A DNA stretch of 64,000 bases from Kribbella rubisoli (GTDB taxonomy: Bacteria > Actinomycetota > Actinomycetes > Propionibacteriales > Kribbellaceae), in NCBI RefSeq assembly GCF_004217145.1, contig NZ_SHKR01000001.1:55583-119582 (forward strand), given 5' to 3'. This document shows positions 61,855 through 64,000 of the stretch, in pieces. Every line of letters starts with the position of its first letter. The first letter of the stretch is position 1. The notes under the pieces are model-generated. The model was not told the origin of the DNA, did no database searches, and saw only the letters and a list, made by a program, of their open reading frames with translations. Both the position numbers and the translations under genes were made by a program.

Positions 61855-64000
61855 TCAGGCGACCTGGGCGGGGCGGTGGTAGCCGGGGAGGAGTTCGTCG
61901 ACGAGGGCGTCGGTTTCGGCTTCCGGGCCGCGGGGGGCGCCGTGTTTGGTGAGGGCGGCGTACAGCTGGGCGGCGACGTTGGTGACGTCGGCCGTCGTAC
62001 CGAAGTGGGATGCCAGGCGGAGCGTGGCTCGCCAGAGTTCCTCTGAGGCCGGGGAGAAGCTCAGGCCGGTCTGGAGGGCGGTGCGGGCGAGGTTGCCGTC
62101 GTTGTGGCTGAGGGACGCCTCGGCGAGCCGCAGGGCTGCGTCGACGACGGCCTCGGCCATCCGGCGCTCGATGCCGGACGCGGCGAGCCACGAGTAGCGG
62201 CCGCCGGGCAGGTTCGACCAGGCGGGACCGTGGACCAGGCTGAGCGCCGTCGACAGCGGACCACGCGGGTCGTCCACCATCGTCGCCTGCTTCGCCAGGG
62301 TCCGGAACACGTCCCAGTCGACCCGGACCACGCTGCGGTTGAGCATCCAGCGGCCGGACTCGTCGGCGTACATCGCGTCCACCCCGACCCAGCGGCGGGT
62401 GTGCTCCAGCGCGGCGTCCCGCAGCTCCTCGCTGATGCCGCGCGGCCAGATCGCACCAGCGAGCACGTTCGGGTGTACGCCGTAGTCCTGGCTCGCGAGG
62501 AACGCGATGATCTCCGTCGACAGCGAGACCCGGCCCTCGTCGATGACACCGCGGGCGTCGACCTCTACCGGACCGAGCAGGTCGACCTCGACCGGAGCCG
62601 GCTGGCTGAGATCGGTCGTCGAGAACTCGTACGCCGGCATGTCCTGCTCCGCGCGCCGCTTGTCGCGTGCATCCACCTCGGCCGCGTCGAACAGCGCAAC
62701 CAGGTCGGCGAACTGCTCCGGGTTGACGCTGTGCGCGTCGACCTCGAGGCCGAGCAGCCGGCAGACGGCCTGGTTCTTCTCGTCCACGACGAACCGCCAC
62801 GGCGAGTTGATCACGTCGCCGACCACGACGACCGCGATGCTGCGCTGGGCGTCCGCGGCCAGCCGGTTCAGCTGGTCCTGCTCCTCCGGCGACGGCGGCG
62901 CGGACACGAAGATGATCTCCGAACCCCACAACGCCGCGTCCGGGTGCGTCATCCGGGCATCCGCGACCGAGTCGACGTTGCGCCGCTGGCATGCCTGCAC
63001 CTGTGCCTCGGTACGCCGGGCAACCTCGCCCATCGCGTCGTCGAGACGGATCCAGTAGCTCAGCCGCGACGGCGCCAGCGACGACAGGTCGTCGCCGAAT
63101 CCGACCATGCTGATGTGCGCGCCCTCGGACCACAGGTTGGTCGCGAGCTCGACGGCGAGCGAACCGACCACGTCGCGGGACGCGTTGGTCACGCCGCCGA
63201 ACGAGACGATCCCGTTCGCGGTGTCGAGGTCGATCAGCACCGTGGCGCCGTCGGCGTTCTGGCCGACCGTGACCAGCGTCGGGTACGGCGCGGGCGCGTT
63301 CACCTCGCCGCTCGGACCGTACGCCCGGCGCAGCGTCCACCGGGTGCCTTCGGCAATCGCCTGCCACGGACCGGGCGGCTCGGGCTGAGCCTCGTACGGG
63401 TCGAGCACCAGCGTCAGCGCCCGGTCGGTCACCAGCGCGGCGACCACCTTCGGCATCGACCGCTCCGACTGCGTCATGTCCGCGCCGAGCTTGCGCAGCG
63501 CGTTGTCGACGAACTGCGCGGTCGGCACGTCCGACGCGAGCCGCAGGCCGACCTCGGTCTGCCGGTGACCGGCAGCCTTCGGACCCGGACCCTGCGCCCA
63601 GCCGCGGCGCCGCTTCAGTGCCAGCGCCAGACCGGCTGCGAGCAGCGCCGCACCGAAGCCGTAGATACCGGCCTGCTGCAGGTTGATCCCGCCGTCGTCG
63701 GTCGCGACCGGAGTCGCCTCGGGAACCTGGATGCCGCCACCGGCGGGCTCGCCGTGCTCGGATTGGCCGGTCCCCGGAACGTGCGGCTCGACACTGACGC
63801 GCGGCTCCCCCGGCTTCACGTTCTTCGCGCCCGGGTCGCTCTGGCTCGTGCCGATGACGATCGACGAGCCCGGCTCGATGCCCTGCTCGGAGTACCGCGT
63901 CGGAGTACCGGACTCGTGCTTGCCGCCGGTCTTCGTCTCGGTCTTGGTCTCGGCCTTTGTGGTCGGCTTGACCGTGGGCTTGGCGGACGTCCGGGTCTCG
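61855..64000 (-). CDS. BTAD-containing membrane-anchored regulator (5' end beyond window)
   Basis: The frame is open to the window edge, so the N terminus is missing. The visible 715 residues hold a Thr/Lys/Pro-rich low-complexity segment, a region resembling a LysM-type remnant or spacer (IEPGSSIVIGTSQSDPG), a transmembrane helix (AGIYGFGAALLAAGLALAL), a large soluble domain, and a C-terminal winged-helix plus bacterial transcriptional activation region (VDLLGPVEVDARG; TEIIAFLASQDYGVHPNVLA; RMAEAVVDAALRLAEASLSH). It is a large actinobacterial BTAD/LysM protein of unknown function. Confidence 0.85.
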   Translation of the reverse strand, partial: ETRTSAKPTVKPTTKAETKTETKTGGKHESGTPTRYSEQGIEPGSSIVIGTSQSDPGAKNVKPGEPRVSVEPHVPGTGQSEHGEPAGGGIQVPEATPVATDDGGINLQQAGIYGFGAALLAAGLALALKRRRGWAQGPGPKAAGHRQTEVGLRLASDVPTAQFVDNALRKLGADMTQSERSMPKVVAALVTDRALTLVLDPYEAQPEPPGPWQAIAEGTRWTLRRAYGPSGEVNAPAPYPTLVTVGQNADGATVLIDLDTANGIVSFGGVTNASRDVVGSLAVELATNLWSEGAHISMVGFGDDLSSLAPSRLSYWIRLDDAMGEVARRTEAQVQACQRRNVDSVADARMTHPDAALWGSEIIFVSAPPSPEEQDQLNRLAADAQRSIAVVVVGDVINSPWRFVVDEKNQAVCRLLGLEVDAHSVNPEQFADLVALFDAAEVDARDKRRAEQDMPAYEFSTTDLSQPAPVEVDLLGPVEVDARGVIDEGRVSLSTEIIAFLASQDYGVHPNVLAGAIWPRGISEELRDAALEHTRRWVGVDAMYADESGRWMLNRSVVRVDWDVFRTLAKQATMVDDPRGPLSTALSLVHGPAWSNLPGGRYSWLAASGIERRMAEAVVDAALRLAEASLSHNDGNLARTALQTGLSFSPASEELWRATLRLASHFGTTADVTNVAAQLYAALTKHGAPRGPEAETDALVDELLPGYHRPAQVA

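Overview
The window is high-GC DNA with GTG/ATG starts, many ATGA/GTGA stop-start overlaps, several apparently leaderless promoters and typical actinobacterial families: Tat-exported M28 peptidase, APS-reductase-type sulfur assimilation, a SigJ-like ECF factor, a BTAD protein, ClpC-N domains and MsiK-dependent sugar ABC transport. I infer an actinomycete, most likely of the Propionibacteriales (Kribbella-like). The genus is inferred from style, not proven.

Region 1-10.4 kb is bounded by an inverted duplication. The tRNA trio Gly(GCC)-Cys(GCA)-Val(GAC) occurs on the minus strand at 281-584 and again on the plus strand at 9879-10151, and both copies run into the same GC-rich repeat and minisatellite. 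Between the arms lie an aminodeoxychorismate lyase-like enzyme, a CGNR regulator, tRNA-Val(CAC) with a decayed tyrosine integrase abutting a truncated flavoprotein gene, an aminoglycoside-phosphotransferase-like kinase, an M28 peptidase, an aldo/keto reductase, a PPOX flavoprotein and a SigJ-like sigma factor.

10.4-17.9 kb is mostly housekeeping: a DMT exporter, an SDR, RsgA, a YihY membrane protein, an AidB-like dehydrogenase, and glyA behind a ZTP riboswitch. 17.9-26.2 kb holds a lone TnpB element, a GbsR/MarR-like regulator with an unknown partner, an amidase, a secreted GH9 enzyme, and an MFS exporter (3' frameshift) with its ArsR-type regulator and a 30-bp perfect operator palindrome.

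26.2-32.2 kb is a complete assimilatory sulfate reduction operon: Cys-Cys leader peptide, sulfite reductase, 49-aa zinc ribbon protein, APS reductase cysH, cysD, cysN and sirohydrochlorin chelatase. 32.2-38.1 kb holds a sarcosine oxidase-like enzyme, a two-gene cassette (RHH protein plus a Doc-like/ClpC-N fusion) behind a tandem TGATATCT box, DUF998, PPK2, ZapE and a 162-bp palindromic MITE-like element.

38.1-45.7 kb is a sugar-uptake and beta-glucoside operon (binding protein, two permeases, VOC, AKR, GH1) convergent with a ROK repressor. Similar GTWAGGAA boxes precede the operon, the ROK gene and the GH9 gene. 45.8-53 kb contains a quinone oxidoreductase behind a 19-bp-spacer MerR-type promoter, an AraC regulator, a PhyH dioxygenase, unknown small genes with a degraded patch, a MerR/CC-protein/YnfA operon and a DUF1707-FHA protein. 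52.5-64 kb has a LigC-type DNA ligase, a cis-prenyltransferase, an ABC exporter divergent from an SRPBCC-ArsR-SRPBCC operon sharing two GCAAC-N5-GTTGC sites, an enoyl-CoA hydratase, an ABC-F protein, a YpfJ-type zinc protease and the 3' part of a membrane-anchored BTAD protein cut by the window edge.
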